DNA of 32,718 bases from Candidatus Bathyarchaeota archaeon (lineage in GTDB: Archaea; Thermoproteota; Bathyarchaeia; Bathyarchaeales; Bathycorpusculaceae), in NCBI GenBank assembly GCA_003165195.1, contig PLSP01000118.1:1-32718 (forward strand), read 5' to 3'. Both the position numbers and the translations under genes were made by a program. This document shows positions 15,691 through 24,306 of this stretch, piece by piece (position 1 is the first letter of the stretch; the number at the start of each line of letters is the position of its first letter). Below the pieces are notes generated by a model that did no database searches, was not told the origin of the DNA, and was given only the letters and a program-made list of their open reading frames with translations.

Positions 15691-16379
15691 TGGCTTTCCG
15701 TATCAAAACACAAAGTTTCGATTATTTGGTCTATGATAGTGCCCTGAACTAGGGCGGTGTTCGGCTGCGAGGTGTATATTCCATGGATAACGTTTTCGCC
15801 TTTTATAGTTTACCCAAAGAAATCCCCATAAAAGACAGACTAGTGTTTGACAGCAAAAAGGGTGGATAAATTTCAATGAAAAAATGCTTTGCGCGCCATT
15901 TGTTTTGACAAAAGTTGAGACTTTGGCTGGGTTTCCGCCAGGTGTCTGGTTCAGCCGGGTTGATCCGACGGGCGAAAACGCTTACTATGCTGTTCTTCTT
16001 GCACCACAATTTGGGCAGAGAAGAATATTCTCAGGCATCGCAGTCTGACAGTACGGACATGCCTCAGCAAAATCAGCTTATTTTCCTGTATGGAAGCTCC
16101 AGCGACTACAAAACTCAGGCAGCTATGATGGATGTTTTCAACAAGAAATAACAAAGGCGCTTGCCAGTTATCTTCATAGAAAAAAAGGGCGTCATTAAAA
16201 ACAAGACAAGTTGCCCTAAGCACTTGATCCTCAGCGAAAATGAGCACCAACCGTTTCTGTTGGGACCAAATGTTCAAATTCCTCTCGCGCGCGCAGTTGA
16301 CTTCTCTTGGAAACTGCTAAAACGTTTATGTTTATCAGCACAATATTTGATATTGCACCTAATGTCGGGAAGCAACTTT
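15691..16379. other. Intergenic stretch between ribosomal operon and hypE
   Basis: About 690 bp. It contains the probable frameshifted zinc-ribbon gene (15985-16277, minus) and, on the plus strand, two short frames that look only weakly coding: 28 codons from ATG at 15783 and 54 codons from ATG at 15884, the latter antisense to the zinc-ribbon end. A short GCCCT/AGGGC hairpin is at 15739-15753. The promoter of hypE should lie near 16323-16335 (GTTTATGTTTA). Confidence 0.5.
15985..16277 (-). pseudogene. Frameshifted small protein with C-terminal zinc ribbon
   Basis: A minus-strand frame opens at TTG 16277 and runs in one frame to about 16080. The continuation of sense lies one base off: from 16077 to TAG at 15985 it encodes ADFAEACPYC, then CPNCGARRTA with 11 residues between the cysteine pairs. 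CPYC-x11-CPNCG is the classic short zinc-ribbon motif. No start codon precedes the ribbon in its own frame because TAA (16078-16080) stands just before it. A single missing base near 16078-16090 would join the two parts into a protein of about 97 aa. It may be a real pseudogene or a sequencing error; the function of the N-terminal part is unknown. Confidence 0.45.
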
Positions 16380-17447
16380 ATGGATAGCAAAAACGAGAAA
16401 ATTACGATGCTGCATGGCGCTGGCGGTACAGTCATGCATAACCTTGTCAAAAACTATATTGTCAAAGCTTTGGGAGGGTTGAGCAACGAAGCTGAGGTTC
16501 CGCTCGAAGCCATGGATGATGCAGCAGTCATCGGCGATATAGTCCTCAAAAGCGACTCTCACGCGGTTAAGCCAATATTTTTCCCCGGCGGTGACATTGG
16601 GCGACTGTCAATTTCGGGTACAGTGAACGACATTTCAGCTATGGGTGCGACGCCCTATGCGTTGGCTTGCGGCTTTATTTTGGAGGAGGGCTTACCCTTC
16701 GCGGATTTGGAAAGGATTTTGGCAAGCATGCGAGAAGCCTGCATTGAAGCTGGCGTCGGTGTCGTGACTGGCGATACAAAGGTAGTTGAGAAAGGCGCTT
16801 TGGGCGGCTTAGTTATGAATGTTTCTGGCATTGGCAAAAGAACTCCCGCTTTAGAACATGACTTGGAAGTGGCAAAAAAATACCGACCTGTGACCGCACG
16901 CTGGACACTAGACTCCAACATTGTCGCAGGCGACAAAATCATACTCACAGGCACAATAGGCGATCATGGCTTAGCAGTACTCTCGGCTCAGCAGGGTTTG
17001 ACCTTCGGCAGCGAAATAAAATCCGATGTAAGACCATTAAATCGAATGCTTCAGCGACTTTTTGCGGAAATAGGCGGGGTTATTTCAGTAAAAGACCCCA
17101 CTCGCGGAGGCATAGCAGATGCACTCAACGAATGGACAGAAAAATCTAAAGTAGGCATGCTAATTCACGAAGAAAAGGTGCCGATTCGACTTGATGTGCA
17201 GGCAGCATGCGACATGCTGGGTTTGGACCCGCTTGAAATAGGAAATGAAGGTAAATATATTGTCGGTGTGGTCAAAGAGAAAGCACAAGAAGTTTTGGAG
17301 TTTCTTAAGCAAACCGAGGAGGGAAAAAACGCGCAAATAATCGGCGAAGCGACAACGCAGTTTAAAGGAGTTGCCATGCAAACCGTGGTCGGCGGCAAAA
17401 GAATCATCGCAAGACCTGTAGGCGACCCGGTGCCTAGAATCTGCTAA
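16380..17447 (+). CDS. hypE: Hydrogenase maturation protein HypE
   Basis: 355 aa from ATG 16380 (an in-frame ATG at 16362 is the alternative; the longer open frame upstream is not supported). HypE accepts a carbamoyl group from HypF on its C-terminal Cys and dehydrates it to thiocyanate, supplying the CN ligands of the [NiFe] active site. Seen: HGAGGTVMHNLV, the AIR-synthase-like ATP site VPLEAMDDAAVIGD, ISGTVNDISAMGA, VVTGDTKVVEKG, DPTRGGIADALNE, and the diagnostic C-terminus PRIC with the reactive Cys last. It faces the hypF-hypC-hypD genes and overlaps hypD by 4 nt at the 3' ends. Confidence 0.96.
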   Translation: MDSKNEKITMLHGAGGTVMHNLVKNYIVKALGGLSNEAEVPLEAMDDAAVIGDIVLKSDSHAVKPIFFPGGDIGRLSISGTVNDISAMGATPYALACGFILEEGLPFADLERILASMREACIEAGVGVVTGDTKVVEKGALGGLVMNVSGIGKRTPALEHDLEVAKKYRPVTARWTLDSNIVAGDKIILTGTIGDHGLAVLSAQQGLTFGSEIKSDVRPLNRMLQRLFAEIGGVISVKDPTRGGIADALNEWTEKSKVGMLIHEEKVPIRLDVQAACDMLGLDPLEIGNEGKYIVGVVKEKAQEVLEFLKQTEEGKNAQIIGEATTQFKGVAMQTVVGGKRIIARPVGDPVPRIC

Positions 17448-18541
17448 GCCTCAGCGGCAACATTTTTTGCCCAAACGCGGCATGTGCCTTCACTAGATAC
17501 CATGCATGCTCCGACGGGTTTTTCGGGAGTGCAAGCCTTCAAAAAGATGGGGCATTGACTGGGCTTGATTTTTCCAATTATGACTAAGTGGCATTGGCAG
17601 CCTTTGATTATGTCTTTGCCTTCTTCAACGTGGACATCATACTTTAGTCGTGCATCATAATTAGCCAGCGACTCCCGAAGTTGGAGGGCTGAGTTTTGGA
17701 GTTTGCCGATGCCGCGCCAACTACCCTCCGCGAGTTTAAAGGCTTTCTGCATTATTTGGAGTGCCTTGGGGTTTCCTTCAGGCTTTACAACTCGAGGGTA
17801 TTCGTTTTCCAGTCTGGCAGTGCCTTCGCGTATCTGCTTGACAATCATGTAGACCGACATTAACACGTCTATGGGTTCAAAACCTGCAACAACGGTTGGC
17901 ATCCGATGAACCTTTGGAAACACCTCATACGGTTTCAATCCTATAATTGCGCTCACATGTCCCGGAGCAATAAAACCGCCAATTTGAAGGTCTTCAATGC
18001 TGAGCAAAAGCTCCATTGCAGGAGGAATAACTCGATGGGAACAAAGAAAACTGAGGTTTTTAGGCGGGTTGCCCATGACTTCAAGAGCTGTAGAAGGAGC
18101 GGTGGTTTCAAAGCCAACAGCGAAAAAAACGAATTGCTTTTGTGGCTCACGACGTGCCATTTCAACTGCATCGGAAGTCGCGTAAACTATTCGGACGTCA
18201 GCGCCGGCTGCTTTGGCCTCCAAAAGCGACATTTTGCTACCCGGCACACGCAGCACATCGCCAAAACAGGTTACAACTATACCCATTTGCGCCAACAACA
18301 CGGCTTCGTCAATTTCAGCTGCGGGCACAATGCATACGGGGCATCCTGGTCCAGCAATAACTTCAACGTTCTCGGGCAGAAGACTGCGCAAACCATAGTG
18401 GGTTATTGTCCACTCGTGTGTGCCGCAGACATGGCAGATTTTTATGTTTCCTGTCTTCGCTGCGGCGCTTTGGATTTTTGATGCAATATTATGTGCCAGT
18501 TCGGGGTTGCGGTATTTGAGGTTTTCCGCCATGTCACCCAA
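17444..18541 (-). CDS. hypD: Hydrogenase maturation protein HypD
   Basis: 365-aa [4Fe-4S] protein that, with HypC, carries the iron on which the Fe(CN)2CO group is built. Seen: the ICHVCGTHEWTI motif with its redox cysteines (about residues 38-41), GPGCPVCIVP, FGDVLRVPGSK, VGFETTAPSTA and the C-terminal Cys cluster (KGCQCHLVI, SQCPIF, ACTPEKPVGACM). Normal length. It lies 8 nt downstream of hypC and is last in the hypF-hypC-hypD run. Confidence 0.97.
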   Translation of the reverse strand: MGDMAENLKYRNPELAHNIASKIQSAAAKTGNIKICHVCGTHEWTITHYGLRSLLPENVEVIAGPGCPVCIVPAAEIDEAVLLAQMGIVVTCFGDVLRVPGSKMSLLEAKAAGADVRIVYATSDAVEMARREPQKQFVFFAVGFETTAPSTALEVMGNPPKNLSFLCSHRVIPPAMELLLSIEDLQIGGFIAPGHVSAIIGLKPYEVFPKVHRMPTVVAGFEPIDVLMSVYMIVKQIREGTARLENEYPRVVKPEGNPKALQIMQKAFKLAEGSWRGIGKLQNSALQLRESLANYDARLKYDVHVEEGKDIIKGCQCHLVIIGKIKPSQCPIFLKACTPEKPVGACMVSSEGTCRVWAKNVAAEA

Positions 18542-18549
18542 CTGCCGTT

Positions 18550-18774
18550 TTATTCTTGGCCCGCTTCAAGAATACTGTTCCATAGGCTGAGGGTTTCTTG
18601 GGCGTCTTTTTCTTCTATCAGTTGGATTGCGTATCCTGCGTGGACTAAAACGTAGTCGCCGATTTTAGCTTCAACAAGAGAAATGTTAACTTCTCTTAGC
18701 ACGCCTTGGCCGAAATCCACGTTGGCTTTGTCGCCGTTAATTACCATAACTTTAGCAGGGATTGCTAAACACAT
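18550..18774 (-). CDS. hypC: Hydrogenase maturation chaperone HypC
   Basis: 74 aa. HypC pairs with HypD and hands the Fe(CN)2CO group to the large subunit. I chose the ATG at 18774 rather than the one three codons earlier because it gives MCLAIPAKV, with the essential Cys at position 2. The OB-like core follows (GDYVLVHAGYAIQLIEE). Located between hypF (45-nt gap) and hypD (8-nt gap). Confidence 0.95.
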   Translation of the reverse strand: MCLAIPAKVMVINGDKANVDFGQGVLREVNISLVEAKIGDYVLVHAGYAIQLIEEKDAQETLSLWNSILEAGQE

Positions 18775-18819
18775 AACTATCAATAAAGCAGGGTCGTTAC
18801 GATGATAAAAACAGATTGG

Positions 18820-21102
18820 TTAAAAACGGGAAAAACCGCCTACCACCGCTTGACCAAACGAAATGCCCCCATCTCCGGCTGGAACAGCCTCATGCACATA
18901 AAACCTCAATCCCTCATCCTCGATTACTCTGCGCATGGCTTTTATGAGGATCTGGTTACAGGCTGCACCGCCTGAAAAACCAACCGCTTTAACTCCAAGC
19001 ATAGACGCCTTCTCAACAGCTAGAACGGCTAAACCTTTTGCTAAATAAGAGTGAGCGAAATAAGCTAAATCAGCAACCTGCATTTTTCCTTTATTTTCAA
19101 AGATTGTCTTCAGAAGACTCGTGGTTTCCAATGTGTCTCCATGTAAAACAGGCTTTAGCTTGAGAAGGTCTTTGCCGTTCATAGCAGTTGACTCCAGTTT
19201 CATTGCTGGCTCGCCCTCATAGCTACGTTCATAGCAAACTCCAAGGACAGCGGCGACAGCATCCAAGACTCTGCCGCAACTTGTCGTTTCTACCGCCCCC
19301 AAGCCCTTTGAAAGCTGGCTGGCAATCAAGTTCGCTTCCGTTTCGCCAAAAGGCAAATGAGCACTGTTTTCTCTAAGCCAAGCCGTAACTTCAACGCCTG
19401 CCTTCGCAAGCATCCCAGCAGCTATACGCAAAGGATAACGACTAGCAACATCACCGCCCAGTAAAGGCTGAGGCTGCAAGTGGGCAAGTCTCTTAAATTT
19501 AGTTGAGTCCCTAGTGCAGAAAAGCACCTCGCCACCCCATGCGCCACCATCTGTGCCGTAGCCGTATCCATCGCAGACAATCGAAACAGCCTCTTCCAAA
19601 TTATGCTCCGCCATCAACCCAGCAGCGTGGGCATGATGGTGCTGCACCTGAATGAAGGGCGATCCATATGCTTCGGAGAGTTCCTGAGCAAGCTGGGTAG
19701 TGGTGAATTTCGGGTGCAGATCGCAGACCACAGTTTCGCCGTGACAATTGGTTAACTGTTGCAAGTGGCTTGTAGCTTGCTGGAGAAAGCTGCGGGTCTC
19801 GACGTTTTCGACGTCACCGATGTGCTGACTGATAAAAGCTTTATCCTCAATCAAAACGCAAGCTGTGTTGTTAAGTTCTCCTCCTAAACCAACCACGCAC
19901 CGCTTCGATTTGGCTTTAAGTCTAATTGGAGCTGGAGCGTAGCCGCGGCTTCGCCTGATGAAAACTTGGCGGTTACCATGGACGCGCATAACTGAGTCGT
20001 CGCACCTGTATGCGATTTTACGGTTGTGAAACAAAAAATAGTCCACTGTGCCACCGAGGGTTTTGAGAGCCTCTTCATTGTCTTTCACAATGGGTTGGTT
20101 TGGAGGATTTGCGCTGGTCATCACAAACGACGAATCTTCAACATGGTCAAAGAGCATGTAGTGGAGACCAGTGTAGGGAAGCATAACGCCTATGTTATGC
20201 AGGTTCGGTGCAACAAATTGCGAGAGGCTGTAGCTGGGGCTTTTATTTAGCAATACGATTGGGCGTGCGGGAGAGGTTAGAAGTTCATTCTCCTTCGAGC
20301 ATACTTCGGCGAAGGCTTTAGCGGCGTCGAGGTTTTTTGCCATGACGGCGAAGGGTTTTTCGCGTCGATGCTTCGTAGCTCGAAGCTCCAAAAGAGGCTT
20401 TTCCAAAAAGGTTGAAGCAGCAATGTGGAAGCCGCCATACCCTTTTATGGCAAGCACGTTGCCCTCGGACAGCAACTGCCCCGCTTCACGAACAGGATCC
20501 TTGGTCCCGACGGGCTCGCCGGTTTTTGTTGTCAAATATACCTTGGGTCCGCAGGATGGACATGCGATAGTTTGCGCATGGAACCTCCTGTTAGCTGGGT
20601 CACTGTATTCTTTTTGGCAGAACCCGCAAAGGGGGAACTCACGCATGGTGGTGTTTTCTCGGTCGTAAGGCAGCTTTTCGATGATTGTGAAGCGAGGTCC
20701 GCAGTTGGTGCAGGTGATAAAGAAGTATTCAAAGCGCGGGTTTTTTGGGTCCCTCAGTTCATCGAGGCACTCGTTGCAGATGGCTATGTCAGGTGGAATG
20801 ATTGAACCTGAACTCTCTGCTTCTGCTGAACTTTTGTAAATCGTGAATTCGCTGAATTGATTGCTGTCTGAAAGCTCGGTTGACCTTAAGGCATCAATGC
20901 GCGCTAGAGGTGGCTTCTGGGTCTTTAAGTCATGCATGAAAGTCTTGACGTTCTGTCCCTCGCCCTCCAACAAAATTTCAACACCTGCGTCACCGCGGTT
21001 ACGAACGTACCCCGCCAAACCGTTCTTTACAGCGATGCGATAGATGAACGGGCGAAAACCGACCCCTTGAACAATACCAGTAACGTTGATTTTGACTCTC
21101 AA
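18820..21102 (-). CDS. hypF: Carbamoyltransferase HypF
   Basis: 760 aa, the normal length. Domains in order: acylphosphatase (1-90, GIVQGVGFRPFIYRIA), two zinc fingers with four CxxC pairs (Cys109/112, 131/134, 159/162, 181/184), a YrdC-like domain (about 200-380, LAIKGYGGFHIA), and a Kae1-like carbamoyltransferase domain with the metal-binding HHHAHAAGLMAEH. It uses carbamoyl phosphate and ATP to carbamoylate the C-terminal Cys of HypE. The start is TTG at 21102, directly before RVKINVTG. It is first in the hypF-hypC-hypD run. HypA and HypB are not in the window. Confidence 0.97.
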   Translation of the reverse strand: MRVKINVTGIVQGVGFRPFIYRIAVKNGLAGYVRNRGDAGVEILLEGEGQNVKTFMHDLKTQKPPLARIDALRSTELSDSNQFSEFTIYKSSAEAESSGSIIPPDIAICNECLDELRDPKNPRFEYFFITCTNCGPRFTIIEKLPYDRENTTMREFPLCGFCQKEYSDPANRRFHAQTIACPSCGPKVYLTTKTGEPVGTKDPVREAGQLLSEGNVLAIKGYGGFHIAASTFLEKPLLELRATKHRREKPFAVMAKNLDAAKAFAEVCSKENELLTSPARPIVLLNKSPSYSLSQFVAPNLHNIGVMLPYTGLHYMLFDHVEDSSFVMTSANPPNQPIVKDNEEALKTLGGTVDYFLFHNRKIAYRCDDSVMRVHGNRQVFIRRSRGYAPAPIRLKAKSKRCVVGLGGELNNTACVLIEDKAFISQHIGDVENVETRSFLQQATSHLQQLTNCHGETVVCDLHPKFTTTQLAQELSEAYGSPFIQVQHHHAHAAGLMAEHNLEEAVSIVCDGYGYGTDGGAWGGEVLFCTRDSTKFKRLAHLQPQPLLGGDVASRYPLRIAAGMLAKAGVEVTAWLRENSAHLPFGETEANLIASQLSKGLGAVETTSCGRVLDAVAAVLGVCYERSYEGEPAMKLESTAMNGKDLLKLKPVLHGDTLETTSLLKTIFENKGKMQVADLAYFAHSYLAKGLAVLAVEKASMLGVKAVGFSGGAACNQILIKAMRRVIEDEGLRFYVHEAVPAGDGGISFGQAVVGGFSRF

Positions 21103-21191
21103 TGTATAGTCCCTCAGAGTATGGTGAAGCTTTGAATTAAGAATTTCCTAACCTAAAATGACGGTCTGTTGAACCCTTTTACCTACAGAAA

Positions 21192-21640
21192 CTTGTTGCA
21201 AATAGCAGACCTATCCTGTTCTCTTTTCTAAGGTTGCAAGGAAGTGGATAGCTGGTTTCCAGATGCCTAAAACCAATTTTACGGATTTTTGTGGGTAAAA
21301 TTGAGGCCCCTTCCTCCCATCGTATACACCAGATTGAGTTTGCCTATTTGAATATGGAAAATCGTTTCAAATAGTAGACCCCTCCCCTCCTCGTATCTGC
21401 TAATATTGGATTCTTTTGGTTTGGAACTATTATTTACATAGTGTTCTAGGTTGTAAATACTATGCCCCTTCCTGCTATAGGTCCGCTCGAAGCTGGACCG
21501 CTATTTGGCTATAGAAAACCCATGCAAATAGTAGACCCCTATCCCTCCTCTCCTTTTCTCTATGCCGCTCCAATCCGCCTTTTCCCTATTCGCAAAATGC
21601 AGACCTAATAGCAGCATATAGAGGACCCAAATAGGCAAGC
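21192..21640. repeat. Array of degenerate 70-100 bp repeats upstream of hypF
   Basis: About six diverged units begin near 21195, 21292, 21364, 21450, 21522 and 21590. The best pair (21344-21396 and 21501-21553, 157 bp apart) share CAAATAGTAGACCCCT exactly, followed by a CCCTCCTC-type pyrimidine tract. Each is preceded by an inverted CTATTTG making a hairpin: CTATTTGAA/TTCAAATAG at 21344-21374 and CTATTTG/CAAATAG at 21501-21531. The unit at 21450 keeps a hairpin with other bases (ATTTACA/TGTAAAT). On the minus strand copies 3 and 5 both read RRGG..VYYL..FSI.K and a stop, so decayed coding DNA is an alternative. No gene is called here. Confidence 0.6.
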
Positions 21641-21863
21641 AATGGAGATCACGCCATGCACTTGCTTTTCTTAAGTCAAGTATCGCCTCGCAATTTTTAG
21701 CTACACCAAGATGCCAGAATCTAGCCCCAAATGACAAAAGTGGTTTCGTCATAGACTAATCGGTGAAAATTTTTTTGGGCAGAAATTGACTTGTTAAACA
21801 TTCAACACAGCAGTTGTATGGTTTTATTAACTACTTGTCACAAACCATTTGTGGGCTAAAATC

Positions 21864-22226
21864 ATGGAATACGACAATTTTTTCCTTCCCAGCGGCAACC
21901 TAAAAAAAGGCAAAGCATTCTACCAGGACCTTTTAGGGTTGCAGGTTAAGTTTGACTTCTCAGACATGGGCATGATAGCCTTCAAAGTCGGCAACAACGA
22001 ACCCGCAATCATCCTCAAAGACACTAGCAAGTTTCCTGCGTCTAAGCCGACCATCTGGTTTATGGTGGACGACGTACAGGAAGAATATGGGCGATTGACA
22101 GCGAAGGGCCTGCAGTTTCTATCCGAGCCGTTTCCGATCCACACTGGGATGGCGGTGGAGTTTGAAGACCCCTTCGGCAACAGATTGGGCCTAACGGACT
22201 ACTCAAAAAGTAAGTCTAAACATTGA
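21864..22226 (+). CDS. VOC-family (glyoxalase/bleomycin-resistance fold) protein
   Basis: 120 aa from the ATG at 21864; an in-frame TTG lies five codons earlier. One vicinal-oxygen-chelate domain is visible: KGKAFYQDLLGLQVKFDFSD, MIAFKVGNNEPAIILKDTSK, IWFMVDDVQEEYGRLTAKGL and VEFEDPFGNRLGLTDYSK. The EFEDPFGNRLGL end is the usual metal-ligand Glu region. The family includes glyoxalases, dioxygenases and resistance proteins; the substrate cannot be told. A TATA-like TTTATTA at 21823-21829 makes the transcript nearly leaderless. It stands alone between the repeat array and the acyl-CoA synthetase. Confidence 0.88.
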   Translation: MEYDNFFLPSGNLKKGKAFYQDLLGLQVKFDFSDMGMIAFKVGNNEPAIILKDTSKFPASKPTIWFMVDDVQEEYGRLTAKGLQFLSEPFPIHTGMAVEFEDPFGNRLGLTDYSKSKSKH

Positions 22227-22455
22227 CTTTTCAGGTAAAAAAGAGGAATGGGTAATCAGCGTTAAGAAAAATGCAGGCAGCTGGCGAAGAAAGCAAGCGA
22301 AACGAGTAGCAAAAACTGCCAATAGCCCCCTTTTTAGATACAAAGTAGCCAAAGGCATGGATAATATTCGAGGCGGACCAACATATAACCTGGGAAATCG
22401 AAAGTATACAAGACGAATGAGTCAACGCTCTAACGGAAAGAATAAAAAAGCCTGA
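22222..22455 (+). pseudogene. Stop-free basic frame without a start codon
   Basis: Right after the VOC gene, in a different frame, the plus strand stays open to TGA at 22453-22455. The reading contains KKEEWVISVKKNAGSWRRKQ and later YNLGNRKYTRRMSQRSNGKN, a very basic 70-odd-residue peptide with no ATG, GTG or TTG before the middle. It could be a gene that lost its start, a product of an unusual start, or chance. I do not recognise a family with confidence. The rest of the interval to 22534 is AT-rich and holds nothing else I can name. Confidence 0.2.
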
Positions 22456-22534
22456 ACGCCAGGTAAACATAAAGTTTTTACTTACTTCTCTCTAGTGTTT
22501 CCCAGAAGTATGACTTAATGATAAAAGACAAGCC

Positions 22535-24130
22535 TTGGTTGATAATTTGCCTACAGATGTACCTAAGCAAATAGACTTCCTAAACCGCCCGCTCCAAGAA
22601 ATCCTCCAACAAAACGCCAAGGTTTACCCACAAAAAACAGCTATTGTCTGCGAAAATTTCGAATTTACTTATATAAAGTTGGAGGTGCTTTCGAACCAGT
22701 TTGCCAACGTCCTAGCCAAGTTAGGCGTAAAAAAGGGCGTTCGAGTGGCAATCTTTTTGCCAAACCGTCCAGAGTTCATAATCGCATTCTTTGGGACCCT
22801 CAAGGTTGGAGGGGTTGTGACAGCAATAAGCCCTCTGTATCGGGAACGAGAAGTCGAGTACCAACTGATTGATTCAGGGGCTGAAACTTTATTGGCTTTG
22901 GACTCCCTTTACCCCATTGTTGAAGCTATTTGGGATAAAACTCCTCTCAGAAATGTTATATTAACTGGCTCAGCTGCAGCTAAAAAGGCAGATGCAGTGA
23001 GTAAACGCAAAGTTTTGGACTTTGGGCAGTTGATGGAAGAGGCGCCACAAACTCTCTTCAAGGCAGAAATAGATGCTTCCGAAGATTTAGCTGTCTTGCA
23101 GTACTCTGGTGGCACCACTGGAACACCAAAGGGCGCAATGCTCACTCATAGGAATCTCGTTTCAAACGCGGTAGCCTTCGCGGCTTGGATAAAAGGCAAA
23201 CCCGCCCAAGAAACTTTCCTAACTGCATTGCCGCTTTTTCACATTTACGGTTTAACAACCAGCATGACAGCTCCTATGAGCTTAGCGGCTAAGCTGATTC
23301 TAATGCCCCATTTCCAGCCAGCCAAAGCTTTAGAAGCCATAGAGCGGCACAATGTGACGGTTTTCTGCGGCGTCCCAACAATGTACCAAACCCTGCTAGC
23401 CAACCCCGAACTTTGCAATCACAATTTAAAGTCCATTCGTGTGTGTATTTCAGGCGCTTCTTCTCTCCCGCCGCAAATCCAGAAACAGTTCATGGAGGTT
23501 ACGGGCGGACTTTTGGTGGAGGGCTACGGGCTAACTGAAGCATCTCCAGTCACACATTGCAGCCCCGTTGACGCGACGATGAAAACGGTGAAGATTGGCT
23601 CAATTGGGCTACCTCTGCCAGGCACCGACGCCAAAATTGTTGATTTGGAAACGGGTGAAAAAACGATGTCCAAAGGCGAGACAGGCGAATTGGCGGTAAA
23701 GGGTCCGCAGGTGATGAAAGGTTATTGGCACTGCCCCGAGGAAAGCGACGCTGTACTGCGCGGTGGATGGCTTTTAACTGGTGACAGCGCCCGCATGGAT
23801 GAAGACGGCTACTTTTACATTACCGACCGCAAAAAAGACCTCATAAAAACCCGCGGATACAGCGTCTTCCCCCGTGAACTCGAAGACATCTTTTATGAGC
23901 ACAGAGCCGTCAAGTTATGCGCAGTCGTAGGCAAACTAGACCAGCGGGCAGGAGAAATCCCCAAAGCTTACGTAGTTCTCAAAGAAGGAGCTTCTGCATC
24001 AGAGATGGAGCTAAAAGAATTCGTCAATAGCAAAATTGCCAACTACAAAGCTATAAGGGAAATCGAATTTCGCAAAGACTTGCCCTTAAGTGCGGCAGGA
24101 AAAGTGCTGAAAAGGACGCTCAAAAACTAA
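22535..24130 (+). CDS. AMP-forming acyl-CoA synthetase
   Basis: 531 aa. It activates a carboxylic acid as acyl-AMP and transfers it to CoA (ANL superfamily). Motifs: phosphate-binding YSGGTTGTPKGAMLTH (about 190-205), FHIYGLTTSM, the adenine site VEGYGLTEASPVTHC, LLTGDSARMDEDGYFYITDR with the hinge, TRGYSVFPRELE, and the catalytic Lys in SAAGKVLKR at the end. Overall it resembles long-chain-fatty-acid/4-coumarate CoA ligases; chain length cannot be set by eye. The start is TTG at 22535, since no ATG lies between it and an in-frame stop at 22511. Archaea lack fatty-acid synthase of the usual kind, so use in degrading exogenous acids is plausible (inference). Monocistronic. Confidence 0.95.
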   Translation: MVDNLPTDVPKQIDFLNRPLQEILQQNAKVYPQKTAIVCENFEFTYIKLEVLSNQFANVLAKLGVKKGVRVAIFLPNRPEFIIAFFGTLKVGGVVTAISPLYREREVEYQLIDSGAETLLALDSLYPIVEAIWDKTPLRNVILTGSAAAKKADAVSKRKVLDFGQLMEEAPQTLFKAEIDASEDLAVLQYSGGTTGTPKGAMLTHRNLVSNAVAFAAWIKGKPAQETFLTALPLFHIYGLTTSMTAPMSLAAKLILMPHFQPAKALEAIERHNVTVFCGVPTMYQTLLANPELCNHNLKSIRVCISGASSLPPQIQKQFMEVTGGLLVEGYGLTEASPVTHCSPVDATMKTVKIGSIGLPLPGTDAKIVDLETGEKTMSKGETGELAVKGPQVMKGYWHCPEESDAVLRGGWLLTGDSARMDEDGYFYITDRKKDLIKTRGYSVFPRELEDIFYEHRAVKLCAVVGKLDQRAGEIPKAYVVLKEGASASEMELKEFVNSKIANYKAIREIEFRKDLPLSAAGKVLKRTLKN

Positions 24131-24275
24131 CTGCAACCAGCAGAATGATGGCCAAGAGTCCATCAAGACTGAAGGCCTCTAACTCTTGTCTCACATTCAA
24201 TTTCAATAGGCAAAACGAAACCGGGAAAAAGACGATCCCCTCCAAAGGTCTTCTGAAAAAATTAAACCAAACTTT
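24131..24275. other. Spacer between acyl-CoA synthetase and tRNA
   Basis: No gene is seen. Just past the tRNA 3' end the minus strand has a T run (opposite 24256-24261) that could terminate the tRNA transcript. Confidence 0.4.
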
Positions 24276-24306
24276 TGGTGCCGGGGGCGCGATTCGAGCA
24301 CGCGAC

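Noticed and set aside
15783-16048. Two short plus-strand frames (28 and 54 codons) before hypE
   Set aside because: Very short, no family, and the second is antisense to the zinc-ribbon motif, which is the stronger signal.
16161-16379. Longer N-terminus for HypE
   Set aside because: Homology begins at KITMLHGAGG just after 16380; the 73 extra residues resemble no HypE and the ATG at 16380 gives normal length.
17906-18481. 191-codon plus-strand frame opposite hypD
   Set aside because: Antisense to hypD, with a His/Asn/Cys-rich composition and no family resemblance.
21501-21752. 83-codon minus-strand frame as a gene
   Set aside because: Its C-terminal part is one unit of the degenerate repeat array and the rest shows no recognisable domain; kept as a comment in the repeat finding.
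22231-22470. 79-codon minus-strand frame after the VOC gene
   Set aside because: Cys/Ser/Phe-rich antisense frame without a recognisable motif; the plus-strand frame there is at least compositionally coherent.
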